A program made the position numbers and the translations under genes. A model generated the notes under the pieces. That model saw only the letters and a program-made list of their open reading frames with translations. It did no database searches and was not told the DNA's origin. DNA of 64,000 nucleotides from Xanthomonas arboricola pv. populi (GTDB lineage Bacteria; Pseudomonadota; Gammaproteobacteria; Xanthomonadales; Xanthomonadaceae). Of this stretch, positions 55,772-64,000 are shown piece by piece (the first letter of the stretch is position 1; each line of letters starts with the position of its first letter). Location of the stretch: NCBI RefSeq assembly GCF_002939945.1, contig NZ_MDEB01000001.1, positions 1,229,606 to 1,293,605 of the forward strand, in the 5' to 3' direction.

Positions 55772-56335
55772 ATGCGCATTCGCTTTACGACCTGGTTGCT
55801 CTCCGCGCTGCTGATGATGACCGGCGTGCCAGCAGCGCGCGCGCAGACTGCGCCGCAGACACCGCCACCGCCGCAGCCCATGTCCGAAGTCACCACCCGC
55901 CATCCGGTGACCACCGCGGTCCTTGCCGGGCGTACGATTCGCCTGGGCGAACACGCCGGCAAGTGCGCAATCCTGCGCGATGACGAAGTGCTCCCGCTGG
56001 GCATCGGCGCACCGTGCTACTTCAGCATCAATCGCGAATACGGCGCCCAGGTGCACCACTTCCACGGCAGCGACATCGTGCTGGTGCAACACGCCCACCC
56101 CACCTCTGCGCCGGACTGGGATATCAAGCTGTACGGGGCGATCTGCGCGTTCGAAGCGCAGGCCGTGCGCGAAGTCGATGGCGTGCTGGAACCCGGCAGC
56201 GTCGCCACTTCCTGGCACTGTGACCCGAGCATGGGAGCCGATCAGAAGCAGTTCGTCTACAGCTACGACACCTGGCCCAAGCGCGAGACGCAGCCGCCAT
56301 CGCGCAAGCAAAAGCAAAAGCAGACACAGCCCTGA
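55772..56335 (+). CDS. Hypothetical secreted protein
   Basis: A 187-residue exported protein of unknown function. The signal peptide ends near residue 24 (ARA). A short proline-rich stretch and a compact domain follow, with four cysteines (CAILRDDE, APCYFSIN, GAICAFEA, SWHCDP) that could make two disulfides. The basic tail is rich in Lys/Gln. The ATG follows a promoter-length gap after the methyltransferase gene. I recognise no family. Confidence 0.75.
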   Translation: MRIRFTTWLLSALLMMTGVPAARAQTAPQTPPPPQPMSEVTTRHPVTTAVLAGRTIRLGEHAGKCAILRDDEVLPLGIGAPCYFSINREYGAQVHHFHGSDIVLVQHAHPTSAPDWDIKLYGAICAFEAQAVREVDGVLEPGSVATSWHCDPSMGADQKQFVYSYDTWPKRETQPPSRKQKQKQTQP

Positions 56336-56506
56336 TGGCCGCATGAGGCGCAGGCGTCGATCGGCGCAGGCGGTTGCCCCGGCCTTGTGACCCGACGGCT
56401 GATCAACACCGTGTACTCAACAGCGGCTTGCCGCACGCCTGCGCAGCCGCGTCGTCGTCGACAGCGCGGCACCGCAGTCGCGCATGCTGTGGACCAACCG
56501 CGCAGG

Positions 56507-56830
56507 TCATCGCCTGCCGCTTCGGTACGCCGTCCAGGCAACGTAGGTGAACCAGGCGATGACCGCCAACGGCACACTGGTCAGCAACGCATTCCAGCCG
56601 ATGGCGATCCAGAACCGCTGCGGGTCTGCATCCGCGTAAAAGATCCTGGTCGGCCGGCCGCGGATGACGCTGATATAGCGCCCCGTGACGATCGCCTCCA
56701 GCAACAGCCACAGCCGCACGCAGCAGGCGATCGCCACGGCAACGGCCCCCCCGCCGACGATCCATTCCTGGATCCGGGACGCTGCGGGAGCTGGCGCAGG
56801 TGGCGGTGATTTGGGCCGCTTTTTTTTCAC
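56507..56830 (-). CDS. Small hypothetical membrane protein
   Basis: A 107-residue protein with two membrane segments (about 22-45 and 75-98). The loop between them contains GRYISVIRGRPTRIFYADADPQRF, and an Ala/Pro-rich region follows the basic start. The GTG at 56830 gives a VKKKRP beginning; an ATG at 56902 is possible and no good ribosome site distinguishes them. The family is unknown. Confidence 0.65.
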   Translation of the reverse strand: MKKKRPKSPPPAPAPAASRIQEWIVGGGAVAVAIACCVRLWLLLEAIVTGRYISVIRGRPTRIFYADADPQRFWIAIGWNALLTSVPLAVIAWFTYVAWTAYRSGRR

Positions 56831-57142
56831 GCAGGCATCGGTTCGATGGTGGCGGCGCAGCAGTGTACGCGCAGCGCAACCGGCCGACGCCATCCATCGC
56901 ACGCCTGCAACACCTGGTGGTCGCGCAGTGAGCGCATGACACGCACCTGCCGGCTGAGCGCGGCCGCTATACTGATGGCGCAGCGCACTCGCTCAGAGTG
57001 ATTGGAATGCTCCACGCTGCATTCGTCTCAGGGAAGATGGCCTGCAACAGTGCAACCTGGATTGTCCGGGTGCTTCCTTGGGGTTTTTGCCGTGTTTCGC
57101 CATGCACTGGCGACAACGGCCTCGTACCAAGGACCTTTCACT

Positions 57143-57685
57143 TTGAAGACATTCACCACGTTCCTGCTGGTCTCTTTCAGTCTGCTGCTTGCCTCTTGCG
57201 GCGGCGCCACCACCGGCGCCTCCAAGCTCTCCTCCAGCGACTACCTGCTGCACAACATCTCGGTCTGGAATGGCGCGGTGAGCATCATCGACCCGTGGGT
57301 GTCGGGCGACCGCGGGCAGAGCCTGGTGACCGATGCCATCGCGCACAAGCCGCTGGACAGCTACAAGACCGCGCTGGGCAGCCAACGCAAGGCACTGGCC
57401 GCCAACGCGCAGGCCAATACCGCCGTGGCCTCGGGCGTGCCGGACAACGCCAAGGACCTGGACGGCAAGCTGTCGGCCTACCTCAAGAGTGCCGACGCGA
57501 TGATGGCCGCGCTCGAGCGCGTGGCCGCCCTGCCCAACGGCTACAGCAACACCGAGCTGGCGCCGTTGGCCAAGGACCTGGAAACCGTATCCGCCCAGCT
57601 CAACACCGATATGCAAGCCCTGAATACCGCGCAGCGCGCGTATTCCAAGCAGCACAAGATTGCGATGCAGGAAGTCAGTCAGTAA
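57143..57685 (+). CDS. Hypothetical lipoprotein
   Basis: A 180-residue lipoprotein. The signal peptide ends in the lipobox LLASC (Cys near residue 19), followed by Gly-Gly, which favours outer-membrane sorting. The mature part is helical, with an even spread of Lys, Ala and Gln and no cysteine. I propose the TTG at 57143, preceded by AAGGA about nine bases upstream, because it starts directly at a classical lipoprotein signal. An ATG at 57002 would bury that signal inside the protein. I do not recognise the family. Confidence 0.75.
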   Translation: MKTFTTFLLVSFSLLLASCGGATTGASKLSSSDYLLHNISVWNGAVSIIDPWVSGDRGQSLVTDAIAHKPLDSYKTALGSQRKALAANAQANTAVASGVPDNAKDLDGKLSAYLKSADAMMAALERVAALPNGYSNTELAPLAKDLETVSAQLNTDMQALNTAQRAYSKQHKIAMQEVSQ

Positions 57686-57856
57686 ACAGCGCGTTGCCGA
57701 TGGCGTCCTGCAGGGCGCCATCGTGCCGTGTCGGCAGCTGCGCCCTGCGTGCCAGACGCAGATGCAGATGCACACGCCATGCACTACTGCGCGCACTGCG
57801 CTCGGTGCATCGGTGATGCGCTGCGCAGCCAGGCCGCAGGCGCCCTCATCCAATCG

Positions 57857-59731
57857 TCAACACACCGCCCATTGATCGCGCCCGGCGGTCTTGGCGGCGT
57901 ACAGCGCAAGATCGGCCTGCCCCAGCAGTACATCCAGGCCGGTCCCCGCAGTGACGCTCGCCGCGCCCATGCAGAAGCGCACCGGCTGGTCGGCGGGCAG
58001 GCCGGCGATCTCGATCGCGGCCACCGCGTTGCGCAGCCGCGCGAACACCGCAGGAATCTCGTCTGCGCTGCAGCCCGGCAGCACCAGCAGGAATTCTTCG
58101 CCGCCCAGCCGTCCCAGGCGATCCTGCGTTCGCAGCGCCAGCCTGGAGGCGCAGGCCAGCGCCTTGAGCACGGCATCGCCGGCGGCGTGGCCATGCATGT
58201 CGTTGATCAGTTTGAAGTGGTCCAGATCGATCAATGCCAGCATGCACGGAACCTGCGAGCGCACCGCTTGCTCGAGCTGCTGCTGCGCCTCTGCGCGAAT
58301 GGCGCGGCGGTTGGGCAGGCCGGTGAGTTCGTCGCGCATCGCCAGCCGCGAGAGTTGCCGCCGGTGGCACGCACCGAAGGCCAGCACCACCAGCGCGCCC
58401 AGCAACAACAGACAGGTTGCACACAAGGCGATCCACAAGGCGCGTTGACCCGCTTCGTGGGCCTGCAAGGCCAGTTGCGCGGTCTCGCTGCGTCGGCGCA
58501 GCTCGGCGGTTTCCGCGCCGCGGCGCGCATCTTCGTAACGCGCCTGCAGGCGCAGCATCACGGTGTCGCGCTGGCGATCCAGGCTCTGCGCGCGCAGCGT
58601 GTTGGCGCGTTGCAGTTCCTGGTATGCCTCGGCATGACGCCGCTCCGCCGCCAGTGCCTGGGCAATGGCATCGATCAGTTGCGCGCGCCGTCCCAACGGC
58701 AGATCGGGATCGTCCGCTGCCTTGGCCGCGACGATCTCCCCGCCGAGGCTGCCGGACTTGAGCGCGGTCAATGCCTGCAGCAATACCGCGTGGCAGGCGG
58801 CCACCCGGCCGACATTGCCTTGCCGTTGCATCAACGGCAAGGCTTCACGTGCCATTGCCAATGCCGCGGTGGCCTCGCCGGTTTCGATCAGAACCTCGCT
58901 GGCGCTGATCAATGCCGCGGCCACGCCGGCCTGATCGCCCAGCTCGCGGCTGAGCGCCAGCGCACGCCTGAAATGCAGCAATGCCGCGTCCGGCTGCTGC
59001 GCTGCCAGCGACGTGCCGTATTCATATTCGATCAGGCTGCGCTGAAAGCGTGCTGGCTGGCCGCGCACGCGTGCCAGGGCGCGCTGCAGATAGTCTTCGG
59101 CATCGTTGTCTTCGGCCGAACGGCCACCCACGCGGCTGGCCAGCGAGCCGAGCTGGGTCAACGCATCCAGCTCCAGGCTCAAGCTGTGTTCGCGCACTGC
59201 GCACTGGTAGCTGGCCTGCGCGGCGTTCCAGGCCTCGTCGCTGCTGCCGGAGGCGAGCATGCCCCACATGTCGACCGCCTCGACCTCGCACAGCAGATCG
59301 TTGCGACCCAGCGCACGCGCGCGCTGACGCAGCGCCTCCAGCCGCGCCAGCATGCCGCGGTTGGGGCTATCGCGCACATCGCCGAGCGCCTGCACGATCG
59401 CCAGCCACAGCTGCGCCTGCGCCGCGTTGCCGCGCACCCGTTCCGACAGCGCATGCGCCTGCGCCAGTGCTGTCTGACGGCGCTCGGTCTCTTCCAGGGA
59501 AATCAGCACGCGCGCCTGCGCCAGCAAGGCCCAGAACTGCGCATCGGCATCGCCCTCGCTGCGGGCACGCTGCAACGCGGCCTGGGCGGCCTGCAGGGCA
59601 GCCCTGGGGTCGTCGATCGCCGCGGTTTCGATGCGCTTCCACGGCTGCGACTGCGCCCACAGCGTGGCGCTGAACAGCATCGCGGCCATCCCGACGACCA
59701 TGCGCCGCCAGCGTGGCGCCGCGCTGCTCAT
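57857..59731 (-). CDS. Diguanylate cyclase with periplasmic TPR-like domain
   Basis: A 624-residue membrane protein that makes cyclic-di-GMP. The signal peptide or first membrane segment covers about 10-27. A periplasmic helical TPR-like domain covers about 30-380, then a coiled coil with a second membrane segment near 435-455. The cytoplasmic GGDEF domain runs from about 465 to the end (LTGLPNRRAI, ALIDLDHFKLINDMHGH). The active site is GGEEF, and an RxxD inhibitory site (RTQD) sits five residues ahead, so feedback inhibition is expected. A GAGG site precedes the ATG at 59731. It is convergent with the lipoprotein gene. Confidence 0.93.
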   Translation of the reverse strand: MSSAAPRWRRMVVGMAAMLFSATLWAQSQPWKRIETAAIDDPRAALQAAQAALQRARSEGDADAQFWALLAQARVLISLEETERRQTALAQAHALSERVRGNAAQAQLWLAIVQALGDVRDSPNRGMLARLEALRQRARALGRNDLLCEVEAVDMWGMLASGSSDEAWNAAQASYQCAVREHSLSLELDALTQLGSLASRVGGRSAEDNDAEDYLQRALARVRGQPARFQRSLIEYEYGTSLAAQQPDAALLHFRRALALSRELGDQAGVAAALISASEVLIETGEATAALAMAREALPLMQRQGNVGRVAACHAVLLQALTALKSGSLGGEIVAAKAADDPDLPLGRRAQLIDAIAQALAAERRHAEAYQELQRANTLRAQSLDRQRDTVMLRLQARYEDARRGAETAELRRRSETAQLALQAHEAGQRALWIALCATCLLLLGALVVLAFGACHRRQLSRLAMRDELTGLPNRRAIRAEAQQQLEQAVRSQVPCMLALIDLDHFKLINDMHGHAAGDAVLKALACASRLALRTQDRLGRLGGEEFLLVLPGCSADEIPAVFARLRNAVAAIEIAGLPADQPVRFCMGAASVTAGTGLDVLLGQADLALYAAKTAGRDQWAVC

Positions 59732-60164
59732 CGACACCTCACGGCGACGATAAGCCACACCGCAGGGCTGCCATGCACAGGACGCGCCGGCCGGCCCGTA
59801 TCGGGTTTGCTGGTTGCTGCGACACTCGAGCTCTCCCATGGTTGGCTGGCGGCGGAATCGGAGCGACGTCGGCGTCTGCCTGAACGCCGCATCGATGCAA
59901 ACACGCGGTCATGATGACTGGCGCACGCGGCAGGTCACGTGATCGCCACGCTTTGCGCCACGATCGTTATCGGCCTGCGTGCGGCGGGCTTGAATCGGCC
60001 TGCAGATCGCATGGCAGCAGCCTGCGGCCGGGCACCTTGCCAGGCGCTGCGGCCCAGCGGGCGACCCGCGCCGTCGCCGATGCACATCGCCGGATGCAGC
60101 CGCCCTGCGACAGCCACGTAAACTGCCGCACGGCACCTGCCGCCTACTGGATCCTGGAGACGCC
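59732..60164. other. Gene-free spacer
   Basis: This 433-bp spacer lies between the divergent TPR-GGDEF and DUF1615 genes. No repeat copy, gene or clear operator was found. Confidence 0.5.
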
Positions 60165-61256
60165 GTGACATCCCGCCTGCCCCGCCTGCTCACGCTGCTT
60201 GCCGTCGTCTTGCTGTCGGCCTGCGCCACCCAGGCGCCGCGCGCGCCACAGCGCTCCCCGGACGCGGTCAAGGCCGACATCGCCCGGCGCCTGCCGGCCA
60301 CGCTGTCCGATCGCAACGGTTGGGCCGACGATGTCTACGTGGCGCTGTCCTCGCAGGGGCTGGACCCCAGCGCCGGGCACATCTGCGCGGTGCTGGCGGT
60401 GACCGAGCAGGAGTCGACCTACCAGGCCAACCCGGTCGTGCCCAATCTCGGCAGGATTTCGCGCGCCGAGATCGACCGCCGCGCCAGCGCGCATCACATC
60501 CCCGGCTTCATGGTCGATGCCGCCTTGCGCATCGACTCGCCCGACGGCCGCAGCTATGCCACGCGCATCGCGAACGCGCGCACCGAACAGGAGCTGAGCC
60601 GCATCTTCGAAGACTTCACCGGCAGCGTGCCGCTGGGCGCACGCCTGTTCGACGGGCTCAACCCGGTGCATACCGCCGGACCGATGCAGGTCAGCATCGC
60701 GTTTGCCGAACAGCACGCCGAGCGCTATCCGTATCCGCCCGGCGACTCGATCCGCCACGAGGTGTTCAGCCGTCGCGGCGGGCTGTGGTTCGGCACCCGG
60801 CATCTGCTCGGGTATCCGGCCAGTTACGACGCACTGCTGTACCGCTTTGCCGACTTCAATGCCGGCTGGTACGCCAGCCGCAACGCCGCGTTCCAGGCGG
60901 CGCTGAGCAAGGCCAGCGGCATTGCGCTGGCCCTGGACGGCGACCTGCTGACCCCCGGCGCCAACCTGGACGCCCCCGGTGGTACCGAACGTGCCGCACG
61001 CGCGCTGGGCAGCCAGCTGGCAATGAGCGACCGCCAGATCCGCCGTGCCCTGGAGACCGGCAATTCCATCGATTTCCAGGACACTGAGCTGTATCGCCAG
61101 GTGTTCGCACTGGCCGAGCGCGGTGCCGGCAAACCGCTGCCGCGCGCGGTGCTGCCCGGCATCACCCTGGAGAGCCCCAAGATCACTCGCACCCTCACCA
61201 CCGCCTGGTTCGCGCAGCGGGTGAACGAGCGCTGGAAGCGCTGCATGGGCAAGTGA
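60165..61256 (+). CDS. DUF1615 family lipoprotein
   Basis: A 363-residue lipoprotein of the DUF1615 family. The signal peptide has lipobox LLSAC (Cys20). A globular domain follows, with NGWADDVYVALSSQGL, CAVLAVTEQESTY, PVHTAGPMQVS and WYASRNAAFQ motifs. The TEQES segment, with its glutamates and the following glycine-proline turn, resembles lysozyme-like transglycosylase folds, but no activity is established. It begins with GTG at 60165, preceded by GGAG. The following gene encodes an exported peptidase, 320 bp away. Confidence 0.87.
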   Translation: MTSRLPRLLTLLAVVLLSACATQAPRAPQRSPDAVKADIARRLPATLSDRNGWADDVYVALSSQGLDPSAGHICAVLAVTEQESTYQANPVVPNLGRISRAEIDRRASAHHIPGFMVDAALRIDSPDGRSYATRIANARTEQELSRIFEDFTGSVPLGARLFDGLNPVHTAGPMQVSIAFAEQHAERYPYPPGDSIRHEVFSRRGGLWFGTRHLLGYPASYDALLYRFADFNAGWYASRNAAFQAALSKASGIALALDGDLLTPGANLDAPGGTERAARALGSQLAMSDRQIRRALETGNSIDFQDTELYRQVFALAERGAGKPLPRAVLPGITLESPKITRTLTTAWFAQRVNERWKRCMGK

Positions 61257-61576
61257 GGCTGCCACCCAAGCCACTGCGCGCCGGCAGGCGCAGCCGCGGT
61301 TGCCGCAGATAGGCCTGTCACCCACACGTCCACTTCTGCCCATCGTCTCCAGCCTTGCGCTGTACCCGCAGCGCGAGACCGCTCGCGCTGCGTGTGGGCA
61401 CATCGGTGATCACGCCAACCGCGTATCTGTGCGCTCTGGATCTGCCGCATGGGCGAGCTAGCCGCGACACGGTCACCGGCACGACTTCTGGCAGAGGCAG
61501 CCCCGCGGCCCAGCGGGTAGCATCGGGCGGTCGCGCCGACCGCGTTGCGCGCTCCTTTCGTCCCGGAGAGTTCTAC
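61257..61576. other. Gene-free spacer
   Basis: This 320-bp spacer lies upstream of the S9 peptidase gene. The in-frame upstream extension of that gene is low in protein character. No repeat copy was found. Confidence 0.5.
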
Positions 61577-63901
61577 ATGCACACCCCATTGCCGATGCGG
61601 CAGCTGTTTTCCGCCATCGTCCTGGCTGCCCTGCCGGCCATCGCCGCTGCGCAAGCCCCCGCTGTCACCGCCGCCGATTACGCCCGTGCCGAGCGTCTGA
61701 TCAACTACGCCGCGCAGCCGCTGGTGGACCATGCCGCCACGCGCATCGACTGGCTGGACGCCACCCATGTGGTCTATGTCGACCACGATGCCAAGGGCAA
61801 CCGGCTGCTGCAGCTGGACACCGCCACCGGCAAGAGCGCGCCGATCTTCAAACAGTCCGCGCTGGTCGCCTCGCTCAATACGCTGCTGAAGACCGGCGAC
61901 AAGCCGCTCAAGGCCGACACCTTCGCCCCGGTGGTCAAACGCACCGCCGATGGCCGCTACCGCCTCAACGTGCGCGACACCGCAGTGGTCTGCGATGCGC
62001 GCGCGCGCTGCGGCAAGCTGTATGCAAAGGACAAGCCCGAACCGGGCGTGCTGTCGCCGGACAAGCGCAGCGAAGCCTTCATCCGCAACTGGAACCTGTG
62101 GGTGCGCGATCTGACCAGCGGCCAGGAGAGCCAGCTCACCCGCGACGGCGTGGAAAACTTCGGCTACGCCACCGACAACGCCGGCTGGCAGCACAGCGAC
62201 AACGCCATCGTCGCGTGGTCGCCGGACTCGCGCAAGATCGCCACCTTCCAGCAGGACCAGCGCAAGACCGGCGACATGTACCTGGTCAGCACCAAGCTCG
62301 GGCATCCGGAACTGCAGTCGTGGAAATACCCGCTGGCCGGCGACAAGGACGTGACCATGATCGAGCGCGTGGTCATCGACGTGCCCACGCGCAGCGTGCT
62401 GCGGCTGAAACTGCCGCCGGACCAGCACCGCTCCACCCTGTGCGATGACGTCAGCTGCTCGCCGGGGCTGTGGGACGATGTGAAGTGGGCACCGGACGGC
62501 AAGACGCTGGCCTTCGTGTCCACCTCGCGCTTCCACAAGCAGGTCTGGCTGCGCATCGCCGATGTCGTCACCGGCGCAGTGCGCACCGCCTTCGACGAAA
62601 CCGCCAAGACCTATTACGAAAGCGGCCAGGTCGCCGCCAACTGGGCGTACCTGCCCGACAGCAACGAGGCGGTGTGGTTTTCCGAGCGCAGCGATTGGGG
62701 CCAGCTGTATCTCTACGACCTGGCCACCGGCAAACCCAAGCGCGCGATCACCACCGGCGAGGGCAACGTCACCGAACTGCTACGCGTGGACCCGGTGACG
62801 CGCACGGCCTGGTTCGTCGGCGTCGGCCGCAGCCCGGGCGTGGACCCGTATTACCAGCAATTGTGGAAGGTGAGCCTGGACGGTGGCGAGCCGGTACTGC
62901 TCACGCCAGAAATCGCCGATCACAGCATCGCGCTGTCGCCCGATGGCAAGCGCTTTGTCGATACCTATTCCACCTCGATCACGCCGCCGGTCACGCTGCT
63001 GCGCGATGCCGGCGACGGACGCACGGTCAGCACGATCGCCACTGCCGACATCAGCCGCCTCAAGGCAGCCGGCTGGGTGCCGCCGGAGCCGATCACGGTC
63101 AAGGCGCGCGATGGCAAGACCACGCTGTATGGCCTGATGTTCAAGCCGACAAACTTCGATCCCGCGCGCAAGTACCCGGTCATCGATTACGTCTATCCCG
63201 GCCCGCAAACCGGCTCGGTCCGCGGCCGCAGTTTCCTTGCCGGCCATGGCGACAATCAATCGCTGGCGGAGCTGGGTTTCATCGTGGTCGCCATCGACGG
63301 CATGGGCACGCCGTGGCGCTCCAAGACCTTCCACGACACCTGGTACGCCAACATGGGCGACAACACCCTGCCCGACCAGGTGGCCAGCCTGAAGGAACTG
63401 GGCCAGCGCTATCCGTGGATCGACCTGGGCCGCGTCGGTATCTGGGGCCACTCCGGCGGCGGCAATGCGTCCACCGCCGCGATGCTGCGCTACCCGGACT
63501 TCTTCAAGGTGGCCTGGTCGGAAAGCGGCAACCACGACAACCGCGGCTACGAGGACGACTGGGCCGAGAAGTATCACGGCGAGCACATCGTCAACACCGA
63601 CGGCAGCTCCAACTACGACGACCAGGCCAACGCCAACCACGCCGGCAAACTCAAGGGCAAGCTGATGCTGGTGCACGGCACGCTGGACGACAACGTGCCG
63701 CCGTATCTCACCCTGCTGGTGGCCGATGCCTTGATCAAGGCCAACAAGACCTTCGACATGCTGATGCTACCCAACGCCAAACACGGCTACGGCGAGCTCA
63801 CCCCCTACGTCGCTCGTCGCCGCTGGGACTACTTCGTGCAGCATCTGCTCGGCGCCACGCCACCGGCCGACTATCAGATGAAGCCGATGCCGGAGAAGTA
63901 G
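61577..63901 (+). CDS. Exported S9 peptidase, dipeptidyl-peptidase IV-like
   Basis: A 774-residue exported serine peptidase. The signal peptide ends near residue 25 (AAA). An N-terminal DPPIV-type propeller covers about 110-480 (WSPDSRKIATFQQDQRKTGDMYLV). The hydrolase domain follows, with Ser near 623 (GHSGGGN), Asp near 703 (GTLDDNVP) and His near 735 (AKHGYG). The glutamate pair that binds the substrate amino terminus in true DPP IV (in a DWVYEEE motif) is not seen at the expected place, so strict Xaa-Pro cleavage is uncertain. GGAGAG precedes the ATG. It is the third exported S9 enzyme here. Confidence 0.92.
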   Translation: MHTPLPMRQLFSAIVLAALPAIAAAQAPAVTAADYARAERLINYAAQPLVDHAATRIDWLDATHVVYVDHDAKGNRLLQLDTATGKSAPIFKQSALVASLNTLLKTGDKPLKADTFAPVVKRTADGRYRLNVRDTAVVCDARARCGKLYAKDKPEPGVLSPDKRSEAFIRNWNLWVRDLTSGQESQLTRDGVENFGYATDNAGWQHSDNAIVAWSPDSRKIATFQQDQRKTGDMYLVSTKLGHPELQSWKYPLAGDKDVTMIERVVIDVPTRSVLRLKLPPDQHRSTLCDDVSCSPGLWDDVKWAPDGKTLAFVSTSRFHKQVWLRIADVVTGAVRTAFDETAKTYYESGQVAANWAYLPDSNEAVWFSERSDWGQLYLYDLATGKPKRAITTGEGNVTELLRVDPVTRTAWFVGVGRSPGVDPYYQQLWKVSLDGGEPVLLTPEIADHSIALSPDGKRFVDTYSTSITPPVTLLRDAGDGRTVSTIATADISRLKAAGWVPPEPITVKARDGKTTLYGLMFKPTNFDPARKYPVIDYVYPGPQTGSVRGRSFLAGHGDNQSLAELGFIVVAIDGMGTPWRSKTFHDTWYANMGDNTLPDQVASLKELGQRYPWIDLGRVGIWGHSGGGNASTAAMLRYPDFFKVAWSESGNHDNRGYEDDWAEKYHGEHIVNTDGSSNYDDQANANHAGKLKGKLMLVHGTLDDNVPPYLTLLVADALIKANKTFDMLMLPNAKHGYGELTPYVARRRWDYFVQHLLGATPPADYQMKPMPEK

Positions 63902-64000
63902 CCGACGCTGGAAGCGGCATCGTCGGCCATCGACGGTGCCGCGCTATCGAGCAGTTGAACCGGGAGTGCAGAGAATACGGCGGTGCAGCCGGCCTGCGCC

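Overview
The window is chromosomal DNA of a plant-associated gammaproteobacterium, almost certainly Xanthomonas. It is GC-rich. It carries an EngXCA-type cellulase, a bacterial expansin, many exported peptidases, several cyclic-di-GMP-type signalling proteins, and families of short palindromic repeats between genes. I support 44 protein-coding genes. I found no rRNA, tRNA, CRISPR array, complete insertion sequence or prophage.

Layout. 1-6.3 kb: hslVU (ATP-dependent protease, behind a strong heat-shock-type promoter), a DUF1203 gene, and the conserved lptM-dapF-DUF484-xerC operon with a YbaN-type gene in front. 6.4-15.6 kb: two exported S9 peptidases (oligopeptidase B type and prolyl oligopeptidase type), an aminotransferase, a lipocalin, a WYL regulator and a DUF481 outer-membrane protein. 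15.6-21.7 kb: a 147-bp tandem repeat, then hemC-algR-algZ-esterase (the Pseudomonas-like algZ-algR-hemC order) and the glucan glucosyltransferase opgH. 21.7-31.4 kb: a repeat-rich gap, an M28 peptidase, a SulP transporter, cellulase engXCA, a chemoreceptor and another repeat-rich gap. 31.4-41.4 kb: a multi-PAS diguanylate cyclase, an M16 peptidase, a GAF protein with a decayed GGDEF domain, an unknown membrane protein and a Nei-like glycosylase. 41.5-50 kb: DUF72, periplasmic trehalase, GH43 arabinanase, AIM24, CorA/ZntB and CycA-type transporters. 50-64 kb: an expansin fused to a dead GH5 domain, a PheC-like periplasmic protein, an EamA exporter, a methyltransferase, small unknowns, a TPR-GGDEF protein, a DUF1615 lipoprotein and an S9 dipeptidyl-peptidase-like enzyme.

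Two themes link the genes. The first is breakdown of plant polymers and peptides outside the cytoplasm (cellulase, expansin fusion, arabinanase, trehalase, three S9 enzymes, M28, M16). The second is sensing and second-messenger control (chemoreceptor, two diguanylate cyclases, a degenerate GGDEF protein, AlgZ/AlgR). The least expected items are the pseudo-GH5-expansin fusion, in which both catalytic glutamates have become serine, and six copies of a roughly 100-bp nested palindrome that I cannot match to a named element.
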